Positions 1 to 10,379 of a DNA stretch of 64,000 nt are shown piece by piece. Positions within the stretch are counted from its first letter, which is position 1, and each line of letters starts with the position of its first letter. The DNA is from Oidiodendron maius Zn (lineage: Eukaryota; Ascomycota; Leotiomycetes; Myxotrichaceae). The stretch spans positions 5,890,001-5,954,000 of the forward strand of contig KN832870.1 of the NCBI GenBank assembly GCA_000827325.1, written 5' to 3'. A program made the translations under genes and the position numbers. Below the pieces are notes generated by a model. That model saw nothing but the letters and a program-made list of their open reading frames with translations. It was not told the DNA's origin and did not search any database.

Positions 1-939
1 AAATTGGTATCGTCGGAGATTTAGAAGCACGAAGTCTAAATGTAATAATATGGCGCGTGTTGATCCACGTGAACCAGTTGTTCAGCCGCCATGAACAGGT
101 TTCCATTAGATAATGATGCCCGGTCAAAGTTATCTCGGCGTTGTGTTCACAACAATGCTCCTGTTATGTCATCCCTTTTACTGTGCACCCTTCTTAATAC
201 TACTTCATAGTCCTATCAATTAGTCCCGGGAGAGGTTCCTTACTATTAAAATCCAAATATTCCACGAATTCTCGAAATGATACTCCACCCACTCTGGTAA
301 AGAGAGGATATACATATATTATTCCCTAGCAGCAATTGGCAATTATCTTGCCACCATTCCTCCCCGCTCTCATTCGAGATATTCACGCCCACCGGCAGAA
401 GAAAGGCGAGGGTCAGCGGATAGCCACAACGATGGGTCTGCACTATATTCGAGAAACTTTTGCAAAGCCTTGCCAACCAATTTCTTTTATTAAACCCACA
501 GAATATTCGAAGTACAGAGCGACTAAAAGCACAAATTGCTCCCCGAAGGTTCGGTCGCTGCTGCCAAGAGCAGTCCAGTCAGAACCTGGCCCATCGGATT
601 CGGACATGCTATTCCGATCGCTAGCATGCTGATTTTACTGTACATATAAATCTTTGAGAATTATCAGCGACAGATAGACAATCTTCCCGTCTGGAAGTCA
701 ACTCGGCGATAAATATCACGTGACTTTGACTGTCTATCAAAGGTAAGTGCTTGATTTGACTGCGTGACTGTGTAGTGCGTTCAGGTAAAGGTGAAAACTG
801 AAGCGTCGGTCACATCGACCTGCATAGACTCGTCTTGTCCAATGACTCTGGCATTGGAGATTAAGGTGACGGAAGTGACGCTTCAAACTAAATCATTTTT
901 TATTATATGTAAATAAATAAGCGAGTTTCTTATCGAAAT
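1..939. other. Gene-poor stretch, no gene recognised
   Basis: Only short, mutually overlapping reading frames without recognisable motifs are present on either strand. The one structured element is the first of two diverged repeat copies at 626-699. I see no second RNA gene and no clear transposon. Confidence 0.5.
626..699 (+). repeat. Diverged repeat, copy A
   Basis: This stretch aligns by eye with 1343-1421. Both begin with TGCTGATTTTACT/TGCTGATTTACTCT, share AATCTTCCCGTCTGG/AATCTCCCTCTCTGG, and end in CTGGAAGTC. The two copies differ by many substitutions and small indels. Copy B is open as a 76-residue frame (1318-1548), while copy A is interrupted. They are probably an old duplication of part of an unidentified gene or element. 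Confidence 0.5.
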
Positions 940-1099
940 GTCTTCGTGGCTCAGTGTAAGCACCCTCTTCTTCCAACCACCAAAACAATTCACTAACATC
1001 CAAAAAGTGGTTAGAGCGTTGGTCTCATATTTACATATGAAAAGATTGTTAACAGTCTGGGCCATCCAAAGGTCGTGAGTTCGAGTCTCACCGAGGACA
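940..1099 (+). tRNA. Elongator tRNA-Met(CAT), interrupted twice
   Basis: The exons fold as a cloverleaf. The acceptor GTCTTCG (940-946) pairs with CGAGGAC (1092-1098), with discriminator A1099. The D stem is GCTC/GAGC. The anticodon loop is CTCATAA, giving CAT, with the U31:U39 mismatch also seen in other elongator tRNA-Met. The T arm is GTGAG-TTCGAGT-CTCAC. One intron, 1030-1063 (34 nt), lies at the canonical place after base 37 and contains ATG that can pair with the anticodon. A second insertion of 52-53 nt splits the D loop. Read as 956-1007 it begins GTAAGC, holds CACTAAC (991-997) and ends AAAAAG, and its removal gives CAGTTGGTTA, a normal D loop and A box. The B box and a T-run terminator are intact. 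It could instead be an insertion-damaged pseudogene. Confidence 0.8.
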
Positions 1100-1103
1100 A
1101 TAA

Positions 1104-1132
1104 TTTTTATTTATTTTTTTTCAACCTACTTT
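1104..1132 (+). terminator. Pol III terminator T-runs
   Basis: A run of five T and then a run of eight or more T follow the tRNA 3' end within about 35 bases, as expected for RNA polymerase III termination. This supports the tRNA locus being transcribed. Confidence 0.6.
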
Positions 1133-1342
1133 TTTTGTAGCACTAACTCAGCCGAAGACGACTGGCGCCGTGTCATATTCGGCAGCTTACCGGGTAAAAC
1201 TCCTAGCATCCCAAATTTCGCGATCTCCTCCGTAGATGTCATAGTCCCCTAGGCATAAGGCAGCTTTGTCCACGGCAGTGTGACCGTAACCACAGTAGGC
1301 TAGGCAATAGATTTTCCGTGGTTGGCGTTCCCAACAGCGATG

Positions 1343-1421
1343 TGCTGATTTACTCTGCATATCAATCTGACAATCTCGAGACTTATCAACGTCGATTGAA
1401 CAATCTCCCTCTCTGGAAGTC
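1343..1421 (+). repeat. Diverged repeat, copy B
   Basis: Partner of 626-699. It lies within a 76-codon open frame at 1318-1548 whose product I do not recognise. The frame has no signal peptide or known motif. It may be the better preserved fragment of whatever gene or element was duplicated. Confidence 0.45.
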
Positions 1422-1548
1422 GTTTATCTTGCCGCTTCTAGTCAGCAACTTTTTCCATCGGGAGCTCAATGATGCCAAGGCCAAGAGTCTCCAGAGAGTC
1501 GAGCTGGCTGACTTGAATAAAAGTGCTGATGCAAATGTTGCCTGTTAG

Positions 1549-4235
1549 TCAACGATGATAAAAGCTGTGGATTACTGGTGGTCGACCACCAAGCTGAGAA
1601 CCGGGAGAAGCATCAGAAATTCACAAAGCGGACTTCAGCGACACCAAGGGTAGAATAAATAGCACACTACAAAGTTGTGTTTTAGCTTCTTAGGGTAAGG
1701 ATATATCATCATCATTACCGTCTGCTTTTGTATCGATACTTTAGGCATGGTGTTCATTCGAATATAGCGGCGGATGACTATAATCTGAATCCTCGTTGGT
1801 ATTTCGATATCGGGTATTAGCCTAGCCTAATATATCTCATTCGGATAGTATCCCTACATGCACTCTCACTTTATATTTATCTAGGCATTTGGAGTATCTC
1901 AAGTCTTTAAAAGTTATGATATTAATACACCATGTTAGGAATATGTCAGGTGCCGATTAAAGGGTTCAGAGGCAGCGACGTGGCAAATGTGAGGGCGGCC
2001 CCAATTAATGGGAGCCTAGCAACCAGTTATGTTTGAATGTGACTCTATTGCTGCGATCTATCAAGCCAGCCTCCCGTGACGTCCCAGTGATTCCACTACT
2101 ATCTGCTGTTTCCGTTTCATCAAGTTGGCACGCCCTTTCATGCTGCATGAGTGACACATAACAGACTAATACTAGTAGGATTGAGGTTGTAAGTCACCAG
2201 ATTAGTACCATTGGGGTTCATTAGCCATATGGTCCTCCTCCTACATCAAAACGCGCAAACTGCAGAGCTGAACATTAATCCAATTTCGAACGGGACGGAC
2301 TGGCTTAGCTAGCTTCCCGCACAACATTGGGGCTCCTGGTTTCCCTTCCTAGTCTGTCAATACTCTTGGCAGGAGGAAACACCGATACATGTCCCGTCCC
2401 ACCACCCCTTAAGGAGGGCAAAATGGGGGAGCTCCGTTGTTGTACAAGGAAGTCGATAGCATACGGCTACTCGATATGCCAGCTGGGGCAAATATTGCTA
2501 CGTGTTAGATCGCATGATTACGGCGACTACCTCAATTCTGTCTCGCCTAAGCCTTATCATACGAATAATTTATCATAAAATCGGTCATTGCTGGCTGCGG
2601 GGAACATTGGGATTTTGCCAACCATAGCACTTAGGTTTCCCCACCCGTTACAGTCTTGCTAAGGAAGGCCATTTTAAAGTACTACGTAGTTGTATTTTAT
2701 CTAGTTTAGTAAGAAATAAATAAATAATAATTTATTATATAAAGAAGTATTGTCCATAGTGTATAACTTCTACATAAGTTTCAATACTATCAACAAGGTA
2801 TTATAAATAGTTCAGATTGATCTATTTGGCTTCTTTAGAGGTATGCAACTTAAAGGTACTATATAAGTATAACACTCCGTTTCCCACAAACCTGAAAGGC
2901 ATGTTCGAAACCGTCCCCGAATAACCTTCCGATGCCGACCCATTCATACTCCACCCCACCGACCACGCTCTTCACGAAAGAAAACAGCATACACCTTGTC
3001 CTTTCGAAAGAAGAGTTCTTGACTATGCGGGTTGGCGCGTGTTTTCTTACCATACAGCTAGAGCCTAGTTGATTGTGCCGTGCCGGATCTTCCAGGAACT
3101 CCGGTTGTCCCAAGACACCCACCCGCAACGAGGCTACACCACTCAGGTGAGCCAAGACTTCTCCAATTTTCTGCCCGTGGCGCTTTGTCACCCAATCCAC
3201 CAGCTTCCTCTGAGTTAGAGAGACGACAGGTAGTGGTCCTTTGCTCTCCAAACCGGAGACAACTTGGCATCAAGACTGGTTGCATGAATGTTCGTGTTCC
3301 CCGGGATATACTTCAGATGATAATGGTCCAAGGAGCGGTCTAGAACGGGGGGTGGGGGCTGTGATACGGACCGCCTCGCTTTATCAGGCCGTCTTATTAG
3401 TGGGGGAAGTCGGGCTGTAGCGACAACAAACTCGACTCGGGGCTGGGCGCCAACACATCAATAAAAAAGCCACACAGTTCAGCCCTGAACTATGTTATTC
3501 CGATCTAGGGTAGGCCTCGTAATCTATCGGCTCAGGTCCACACGTGGCAGGGTGCCTGATAACCGCTCTTTTTGCCATGCGCATGTCAAAATATCCCGCG
3601 GGAAGGGGATATACTTATGCGAAGATTGCCAGTCTACCATCTCACATCCTTGTGTGTCCATGGCTTTCTCTTCTCGGTTGCACGTCCACCAATTCCTTCC
3701 TGAATGTTGCCCGAATGCGCGAAAATTTGACGTGAGGGTCTGAACACGCACAGATACGAGACGCCACAAACGCTATGGGCCGTCTCCTTGCATCCGTGCA
3801 GATATATTGGTAGCGCAGCCGAGCGAGTCCATTCACATCTAGATCTCTCCCTTCTCTCCTCTGCCGCGCGCCCAGATGAAGTTACCTGATGGCTTGGATA
3901 GGCCATACAGAGCCGCTCTTGCAAGCCCAGCTGAATGGACTGCAACTACTTCGATCGACAGATACGAGCCATGGGTACCGGCCCTACAGACAGGGGAAGC
4001 TCCCAGATTTGGGCTGGGCTGCGGAGCTGAATTAGCTCAATAATTTCTCGGTCGCCCATCTTTCCTGTATCTGCTGGTTACACTCTATTATCATCGTTTG
4101 ACTATTCCAAGTAGTATGGGAATTGTCAATTCATTATCTCCAATCGTTTTATAATTTGGATGAATCCATGATCAGCACTGTTATTTGTATTAACTTAATT
4201 ATTCTCATTGGGCTCTGTATAGGAGGCTGCCCGTA
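1549..4235. other. Intergenic, no gene recognised
   Basis: About 2.7 kb with overlapping short frames only. The longest, on the minus strand at 2859-3251 (130 residues), matches no family I know and overlaps equally long frames on the other strand. 2680-2880 is AT-rich. The last few hundred bases presumably carry the promoter of the glyoxal oxidase gene. Confidence 0.4.
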
Positions 4236-7200
4236 ATGTTTGAAAGCTTAGGGCTTGCTCTGGCAGCAACCTTTGTCATATTACAGGTCATTATTCAAAG
4301 AAGCAAAAACCTCTCACGATAAATCGCTGACTTTGCAAAGGTTCCGGTCTGTAATGCCCTGGGAATCGAAAAAAGAGCCGCGGTTATACCCGCAACTCTG
4401 CCTGGGTCATGGACATCTAAAGGCTGTTATGTGTATGTTACTGCAAAATTCTCCTGTTTTATAGAACCGCAATGGCTGATTTACTCATAGGGACGTTGGA
4501 CGAACCTTGACAGGTGGAGGATATACTAGCAATACGGCCATGACTGATGAGTCCTGCATTAATTACTGCGACACGGCTGGCTACATATATGCTGGAACCG
4601 AATATTCTACACAATGCTGCAGGTTTTCCTCTATAAATAGAATTGCAGACAATGCTGATGAACTGCAGTTTGCGGAAACTCCCTGGCAGCAGGCGCCGCA
4701 TCTGCAGCTGCGACAGACTGCAGTATGACATGTTCTGGCAACACAACCGAACAATGTGGCGGCCCCAACAGACTGAATCTCTTCTGGAGTGGAACATCTG
4801 GACCACAAACAAATCTAGGCGTGGGTAATTGGACCTTTTCTGGTTGCTATGCGTAAGTCACCTTCGGTTTAAATCTAGACGGAAACAGTTCTGACAAGGT
4901 TTGATTGCAGAGAAGGAACCACAGGTCGCGCTCTCCCTAATGGAGTCGCGACAGCTGGCGGGTCAGCAGTATTTACTGTTGAGCTCTGCTTGGCTGCGTG
5001 CAAAACCGCAGGATACGTTCTTGCAGGAGTAGAATACTCAGATGAATGCTGTAAGATTCATTTTAACTCCTATTCCTCCACAGTCACTTTGAGAACTAAA
5101 TCGTATCTATAGATTGTGGCAACAAAATTGCAAATGGGGGCGTCCTTGCTCCAGAAGGACTGGCCGGATGTAATATGCTTTGCAATGGCAATCACTCTGA
5201 ATTCTGTGGAGGTTCAAGCAGGCTTGATGTCTATGACTATAATGACTCTGTCAATCTTCCGCCTTGGACGAGCACATCTGGCGTTGTGCCTCCTGCTACA
5301 TCGACGGCTACGAGCGTTAGCACCGTCGTCTCGCCAACTACGAGCGTCAGCACCGTCGCTGCACCAGCTCAGACTCTTGCCGTGAAGCCTGATGTTGGAA
5401 ACTACATATTCCAAGGATGCTACACCGAGGCAACGAATGGGCGTGCTCTGTCCGCAGCCTCATTTTTCGATTACACTGCAATGACCTTGGAAGAGTGCGC
5501 AACTGATTGTGCAGCATATAAGTACTTCGGTGTTGAGTATGGAGGAGAATGTTGGTCCAATCTTCAATTTCCGATCTCGCTCATCTTTATTAATATGTGT
5601 AATTAGGCTATTGTGGAAACTCTCTGAATGCCGGCTCAGTTCTAGCTGCTGCTACAGACTGCAGCTTTGTCTGCCCGGGAAACCAGTATGAGTATTGCGG
5701 GGCAGGAAATCGACTAGAGTTGTACTTGCTCAATGGAACTGCCGTAACTACCACGACTGCTCCTGGAGGCGGATCGGGCACAACCAGTTCAACCCCCGTC
5801 TCCGTCACGACTCCTCCTGCCCAAACAGGCTTCCCAACCGGCTGGACCTACCAGGGCTGTTGGGTCGACGGTCTGAACGGGCGTATTCTCAACCACCAAC
5901 AACCGGACAGTCAAACGCTCACGCAACAGTCGTGCGTGGCCGCTTGTGCCGCTGCGGGATATACGATTGCCGGTATGGAGTGGAGCGTTCAATGCTTCTG
6001 TGATACCAAAATCTATAATGGCGGCGCGCTTGCCGCGAATCAAGCCGATTGCAACATGCCATGCTCAGGCAATTCCGCAGAAGATTGTGGAGCCGGAAGC
6101 AGAATGACCCTCTACTCAATAGGAACTCCACAGGTATATCAACCACCGGCGGTTCAGACAACCGGTCTACCAGCCAATTGGGTTTATAAAGGATGTCTTC
6201 AGTAAGTATAGTATAAATTACTAAACATATACATCTTCTGCACGTTGTATTACTCTTCTTTGTTTTCAGGCTAACAAATTGGCACAGAGATAACATTCCT
6301 TCAAAGGAAGATGCAAATGAGATCTTACCCACATTCCCGTACATGGTCTGGAATAACGCGAGTAACTCTCCAGATGCGTGCATTACACAGTGTCAGGCAT
6401 TCGGTTTCAATGCAGCAGGATTGGAATACGGATCACAGTGCTGTAAGCTCCCCAATTCCTGAAGCATTATCCTCATGCTAAAGCTTGAAAAGTTTGTGGC
6501 GATGTCCAGAATATCCTTGTCGCTTCAGCTCCATCGGTATCCACAAATCCTAATGACGTCCAATTCTATACTCGAAGTGCTGTACCGCAGATTGTGGCCG
6601 ACTCCCAATGTAATTCCGTGTGCTCTGGCGACCCCCAGCACCTATGTGGATCGGGTAACTTATTGACTTACTATGCCTGGAATGGACCGGCGCCTCTTTA
6701 CAACTTCAACTTCCCTACCGGTACCAACGCGGGAGAATACAGCTTATTGATTGGTGGAGTGGTCGTCCCCCTAATTACATCGCAAGGCGTCAACGGAAAG
6801 GTTACATTTACGGAGAAGTATGGTTCTGGTGAGCCGAATGGTACTGGAGCTTACGAACTCGATTTATCCCAGATTAATAACTTCTCCGCTGCATGGAGGA
6901 CCATGACAGGGTTAGAGACCGACGTTTTTTGTAGTGCGGGACTCACTTTGCCTGACAAGGCCGGTCGACAAGTTACTGTGGGTGGCTGGGCTGGCATATC
7001 CAACTTTGGTGTCAGACTCTATACGCCTGATGGATCTCCAGGAGTACCTGGAAAGAATCAGTGGCAAGAAGATTCCGGTGTCCTCTCTCTGCAAGGTTAG
7101 TCTTTTCGACAACCCCTCCCCATATTCCCTTATCATATTCTTGGATATGTTGTCTTTGGGAATGCAATGTTAATTAGGCAAAATAGTGCCTCGCTGGTAC

Positions 7201-8449
7201 CCATCTGCCATGGTCATGGCAAATGGTTCCATTATGATTGTTGGTGGAGAAATAGGAAGCAACGATGCGGAGCAGCCCACGCTCGAACTGCTTCCCGCGA
7301 CTGGAGTACCTCAGGCGGGTACTACGAGTGGCTATTCAAACACGACTGTCTATCTGGACTTCCTTCAACGAACTGCTCCTTTCAACTTGTATCCTTTCGT
7401 ATGTGTTGTTCCCAGCGGTATCTTCATCGCCTATTACAACGAGGCTCGGATTCTAGATGAGGCCACATTCGAGACTGTCAAGACATTGCCGAACATGCCG
7501 GGAGCCGTGAATGATCCTACCGGTGGCCGCACGTACCAGCTCGAAGGTAGTATGGTTCTATTGCCTCAATATGCGCCGTACACGGAAAATCTAGGTGTTT
7601 TAATCTGCGGTGGATCTACTAGTGGCGGCGGATATCCCATTGACAACTGCATTTCCACGAGACCAGAAGATGCAAACCCGGTCTGGACAATTGAAAGAAT
7701 GGTATGGACCCATTTCCAACTCAATATCTTCATACTTACCTCTCTTGCAGCCTTCCCGTCGTGTAATGCCATGCATGGCAGGTCTCCCAGATGGAACCTA
7801 CGTGATTGTCAATGGCGCCCAGCACGGCGTCGCTGGCTTCGGACTTGGAGGTGATCCAAACTACAATGCAGTTCTCTATGACCCAACAAAGCCTGTTAAT
7901 TCTCGTATGAGTATCATGGCTAATACCACCGTTGCGCGTCTGTACCACTCTGAGGCCATCACACTTCTCGACGGCCGTGTTTTAATTTCTGGCTCTGATC
8001 CCACTGGCGACTATGATCAACCCGCCAACACCTGGCCAGAAGAATATCGTGTCGAGGTCTTCACGCCGCCCTATCTACTCTCTGGCCTCCCGCGCCCAAC
8101 TTTCACGATCCAAAACAAAGACTGGAACTGGGGTCAGACTGTCCAGTTCACTTTGACAGCTGGTTCGACAGCCAATCTCCGAGTCTCGATGCTAGGATCC
8201 GTTGTCAGCACACACGGCAATGCAATGGGACAGCGAACCATCTTCCCAGCTGTGTCATGCGCTGGCAATACGTGTACCATCACGGCGCCACCAAATGCGC
8301 ATGTTGCGCCTCCGGGCTGGTTCATGCTCTTCGTACTGGATGGACCTACGCCTTCTGTGGGACAGTTTATCAGAATTGGGAAGGATCCTGCCAATATTGG
8401 AAACTGGCCTGCGAACCTTCCAGCGTTTGCGCCGCTTCCTGGGGTGTAG
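4236..8449 (+). CDS. Secreted glyoxal oxidase with five WSC domains
   Basis: The spliced model (introns 4287-4340, 4433-4490, 4619-4668, 4853-4910, 5051-5112, 5551-5606, 6202-6269, 6443-6492, 7096-7177, 7702-7750) encodes 1208 residues. A short hydrophobic leader and an EKR pro-site precede five Cys-rich WSC carbohydrate-binding repeats, seen as GCY...EY..QC[FY]CGN...NRL blocks. Ser/Thr-rich linkers separate some of them. From about 6700 follows a galactose-oxidase-like beta-propeller (PF07250) with RWYPSAMVMANG and VARLYHSEAITLLDGRV, then a C-terminal DUF1929 domain ending at GQFIRIGK. Such copper-radical oxidases oxidise aldehydes or alcohols and release H2O2 outside the cell. The WSC repeats probably tether it to wall glucan. 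Intron 3 must be GC-AG to keep frame. The first exon is the least certain part. Confidence 0.9.
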
Positions 8450-8624
8450 AGTCAAGGATGTTTTTAGCCTTAATATAAACCTGTCCATGATAGCCTTTTG
8501 TCCTTAATACAAATACTATTTCGATATTATTTCAGTCTACTCTTAATACAAGCGGGTGCTGTTACAACAGTTGTGTGATCTACCACGCGCACTTGTAGTA
8601 TCTATTATATATCTCTTATATTTG

Positions 8625-9415
8625 TCAGACGGCGGAGAAGGATTTGTACCCTACGTCCTTCACAAATGTCTGTTGCCACGCTCTCTGTGTCTCCCCTTCA
8701 GCGAGTTCCAGGTAGAGCTTTGCATGCGCCTCCCCGTCGACTTTAAAGGCTGCCGAACCATCCACCTTCCGCTCATCGCCGTAGTAGAACCTATTCCTAT
8801 TAGTATATGCTGATAAAGTCTAGAGAGGGTACTATACTTATATCCCCGGTCCTTGTATGCCGCTGCTGCAGACTGGATGATATGTGCAGCTCCCGACTTG
8901 CCCACGCCCAGACCCAAAAATGATGGGAGGGTTATTGTGTTTAGTATATTTCCGGTGTAGATGAATGTTCTCGATGCGGAGTCTGGGAGCTGCGAAAAGC
9001 CAAGCGCAGCTTGTTGCGCAGCAACGAATGCACTGGTAGTGGTGATGGTCGTGCCCCTCGTGAAGTCGGTCAGTGGCAGTGAGAGCGGATCATCCGGTGG
9101 AGTGGCAGTCAAAGAACTGGCTTCACCGTGTCAGTAACACTATTTGTCCGTAACAGGCTGCGTACTCTTACCATTATAAACGACAACACTTGGGATACCC
9201 AATAGCGCCTTGACCTTTGAGAATACATCGACTACTGAGTTCGGGTCTGAGAAATCGCTAGGGATGTGCACTTCATCAGGAGTATTGTCTGCCTCCTTTG
9301 CCCTCCGGGCTGCGAGAGCAACTCTGTAGCCTTTTGCAGCAAAGGCTCGGGCTACATGCTGGCCGACGTTTGGTCCTGCGCCGAGGATGAGGATGACAGG
9401 TGAGGTACTTGGCAT
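8625..9415 (-). CDS. Short-chain dehydrogenase/reductase (SDR)
   Basis: The three-exon model (introns 9121-9171 and 8791-8837) gives 230 residues, about the usual length for classical SDRs. The N-terminus has the Rossmann nucleotide motif ILGAGPNVGQ followed by AARR, a basic pair consistent with NADP binding. The usual YxxxK catalytic pair is not obvious. The corresponding region reads GVGKSGAAHIIQSAAAAYKDRG, so the active site may be altered. It lies tail-to-tail with the glyoxal oxidase, with stop codons less than 180 bases apart. The substrate cannot be inferred. Confidence 0.85.
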
Positions 9416-10379
9416 GATTGCGAATACGCTTGTCTACAGTAATTACAACAGACCACGAACTCGGGGATGCCTTACATAAATTTTTGGTTGTTCATAATGT
9501 GCATCTGAAGAGAAACCCCAAAACCGAAAGGCTAGATTTCAACCGGCAATTCGGGGCGGAGGTTAAGCTGCCAGCAGTTTTAATAAGCAATATCCAGACG
9601 ATCCTACCCCGGAGGCTACGAAGACTCCGAAACTCCCCAGCCACAGCATCAGCCACATAACGTGATCTTCCATTATAGGAGGTGTTGAACGAATTCTAGC
9701 AGCAGGAGAGCACATAGGGGGCTAGAAACAAAGGCTTATATTGCATGACATATGCAAATATATCGCAAGAATTTGCCGGCCTTATTTCATAATGTTTATA
9801 TATTGCTCACGATTACTGACATCCTTAAAGCTAGCAGTTTTATTTGTTCCGATATTTCCCAAAACATTTTTAAATATATCAATTACTGCTTTCAACACAG
9901 TTGAGTAGTCAATCAATCTTCTAACCCCTGCCAGATTATATTTATACGCGCTCCCTCATCTAGACTTAGACTCCGTGATTTGATAATGGATCCCCTCATT
10001 TGTATATGAAGATCTGGATGTCTTACGAAGGTACGTCCATATACCTCTTTCCCTATTTATTATTCTTCAGTCGAGTAGCCAAAATTTAATGGATAGCCCT
10101 TTAAATATAAAAGGTAGAATTAACATTCTCAGTAACAGTCGAAGCCAGGAGGCTGATCTCGCCTCTAGTCATGTGTTGCGCTTTGAAATCAAGGTCCACG
10201 TGAATCAAGCTTAGTCAGCTCGTGCGGCTGGCGCTCCAGTTCTTTGTTGTCGCAAACATGAGGAGGCACAGCGAGATGTGTATATTAACAGTTCTCTTAA
10301 TTCCCCCTGTTATTTCCTCATAATTGCACAATTCTCCGAGGAGTCTCCAATTTCAGATCACCGAAGGCGCTATATCAGA
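9416..10379. other. Divergent intergenic region
   Basis: About 960 bases between the minus-strand SDR and a plus-strand transcription factor, so it should hold both promoters. It is AT-rich with no open frame I can support. No clear repeat or palindrome was found. Confidence 0.5.

Noticed and set aside
2859-3251. 130-residue minus-strand open frame
   Set aside because: It overlaps equally long frames on the other strand, has no recognised motif or splice pattern, and lies in otherwise gene-free DNA. Coding status is not supportable.
3492-3945. Cluster of overlapping frames on both strands
   Set aside because: Mutually overlapping frames without motifs; a local lack of stop codons rather than genes.
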